Below are positions 7,402-8,013 of a stretch of 8,013 bases of DNA, in pieces; the first letter of the stretch is position 1; every line of letters begins with the position of its first letter. The notes beneath the pieces are model-generated. The model saw only the letters and a program-made list of their open reading frames with translations. It was not told the origin of the DNA and did no database searches. A program made the translations under genes and the position numbers. Origin of the DNA: Burkholderiales bacterium UBA954 (GTDB lineage Bacteria > Pseudomonadota > Gammaproteobacteria > Burkholderiales > Burkholderiaceae_A); NCBI GenBank assembly GCA_002293155.1, contig DBCQ01000021.1:1-8013 (forward strand), in the 5' to 3' direction.

Positions 7402-8013
7402 CTAACTACGGCGCTCCGGGTGTGTCATTAGCGTTTGACAGAGCTTCAAGTGCGCAAGACGATAACCCTGCGCAGTACTTTGAAATTCTTCCAAGCGATG
7501 GAACACACGCCTCGCAGTCTGGTGGTCTGGCGCGGTGCAAAAAACCGCCCCCCCCGAGCCCGACATACGAACCGCTTCCGGTGCAATGCCTTCGCAATCT
7601 GCAGCCTGAGAAAGCCAGTTCAGGATCAGGTCCACATCCGGGAAAAGTGCCCTCGTGACGGGTTCTAGATCATTGTGGCCAAAATCCCACACCGGGTGAG
7701 AGGCTGCTTGGGCGAAGTCCGCGATTTTCAAGGGTTTGGAATTTCGTGTCAATTCAGGGGATTGGAAGATTCTGGCCGTCGGTACCGGACAAGCGGGTAC
7801 TGCGACTACCACCCATCGAGGAATACTATTAAATGGGGACAGGTTCTCCCCAATTCCTTGTGCGAAGGCGGACCGCCCGAACAGGAAAAAAGGCACATCA
7901 GCGCCAAGCGTAAGACCGATTTCGGCTAACTGGGCGGCTGAGAGGTCAAGCCCCCATAGGCGATTTAATCCATAGAGGGTCGTTGCAGCGTCAGAGCTCC
8001 CCCCGCCAAGCCC
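7402..8013 (-). CDS. ispE: 4-diphosphocytidyl-2-C-methyl-D-erythritol kinase, 5' end missing
   Basis: IspE phosphorylates CDP-methylerythritol with ATP in the MEP pathway that makes IPP and DMAPP. The frame is open from the window edge to TAG at 7404-7402, giving 203 residues; about the first third is missing. The visible part starts at the GHMP-kinase ATP loop GLGGGSSDAA (residues 2-11). It continues with GADVPFFLFGRSAFAQGIGE (38-57), NDLEPV (114-119) and the C-terminal glycine motif MSGSGGAVF (150-158). The frame is intact across an eight-base C run on the + strand (7548-7555). The gene is followed at once by tRNA-Gln and prs, an order I recall from betaproteobacteria, where lolB usually precedes ispE. 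Confidence 0.95.
   Translation of the reverse strand, partial: GLGGGSSDAATTLYGLNRLWGLDLSAAQLAEIGLTLGADVPFFLFGRSAFAQGIGENLSPFNSIPRWVVVAVPACPVPTARIFQSPELTRNSKPLKIADFAQAASHPVWDFGHNDLEPVTRALFPDVDLILNWLSQAADCEGIAPEAVRMSGSGGAVFCTAPDHQTARRVFHRLEEFQSTAQGYRLAHLKLCQTLMTHPERRS

Noticed and set aside
7212..7658. 148-codon open frame on the + strand across prs, tRNA-Gln and ispE
   Set aside because: It runs antisense through a tRNA and two conserved genes, and has no recognisable domain or ribosome site.
7402..7896. ispE as a short complete gene starting at GTG 7896
   Set aside because: The frame stays open to the window edge and encodes the GHMP ATP loop GLGGGSSDAA upstream, so the gene is simply cut by the window.

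Overview
The window reads as an ordinary chromosomal housekeeping segment from a betaproteobacterium, most likely Burkholderiales. That placement rests on protein features and on gene order. The coaD, prs, yfhL-type ferredoxin and L25 sequences resemble betaproteobacterial versions as I remember them, and the order ispE, tRNA-Gln, prs, rplY, pth is familiar from that group. Base composition is moderately GC-rich throughout, and no block stands out as foreign. I see no transposase, phage gene, CRISPR array or toxin/defence gene.

The left half (1-4808) is entirely on the + strand. It holds the 3' part of an M16 peptidase gene, a second complete M16-family gene with a signal peptide, rsmD (16S rRNA m2G966 methyltransferase), coaD (last-but-one step of coenzyme A synthesis), a YfhL-type 2[4Fe-4S] ferredoxin, and ychF (TGS-domain P-loop ATPase). 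The genes are tightly packed: rsmD and coaD overlap, and the two M16 genes are joined by a stop codon fused to a Shine-Dalgarno sequence. They look like one or two operons.

The right half (4812-8013) is entirely on the - strand. Read in its own direction it is ispE (5' end missing), tRNA-Gln(UUG), prs (PRPP synthase), rplY (ribosomal protein L25, long Ctc form) and pth (peptidyl-tRNA hydrolase). The two halves converge at ychF/pth with only three bases between the stop codons. Much of the content serves translation: rRNA methylation, L25, Pth, YchF and a tRNA. The rest is precursor metabolism: PRPP, CoA and isoprenoids.

I found no convincing new multi-gene system. The more interesting signals are small. 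A strong intrinsic terminator ends three bases before the pth GTG start, which has no Shine-Dalgarno sequence. The rplY leader has a possible attenuator with competing pairings. The two M16 proteins appear to split one active site between them. The ychF/pth junction is convergent, whereas in E. coli these genes run in the same direction.
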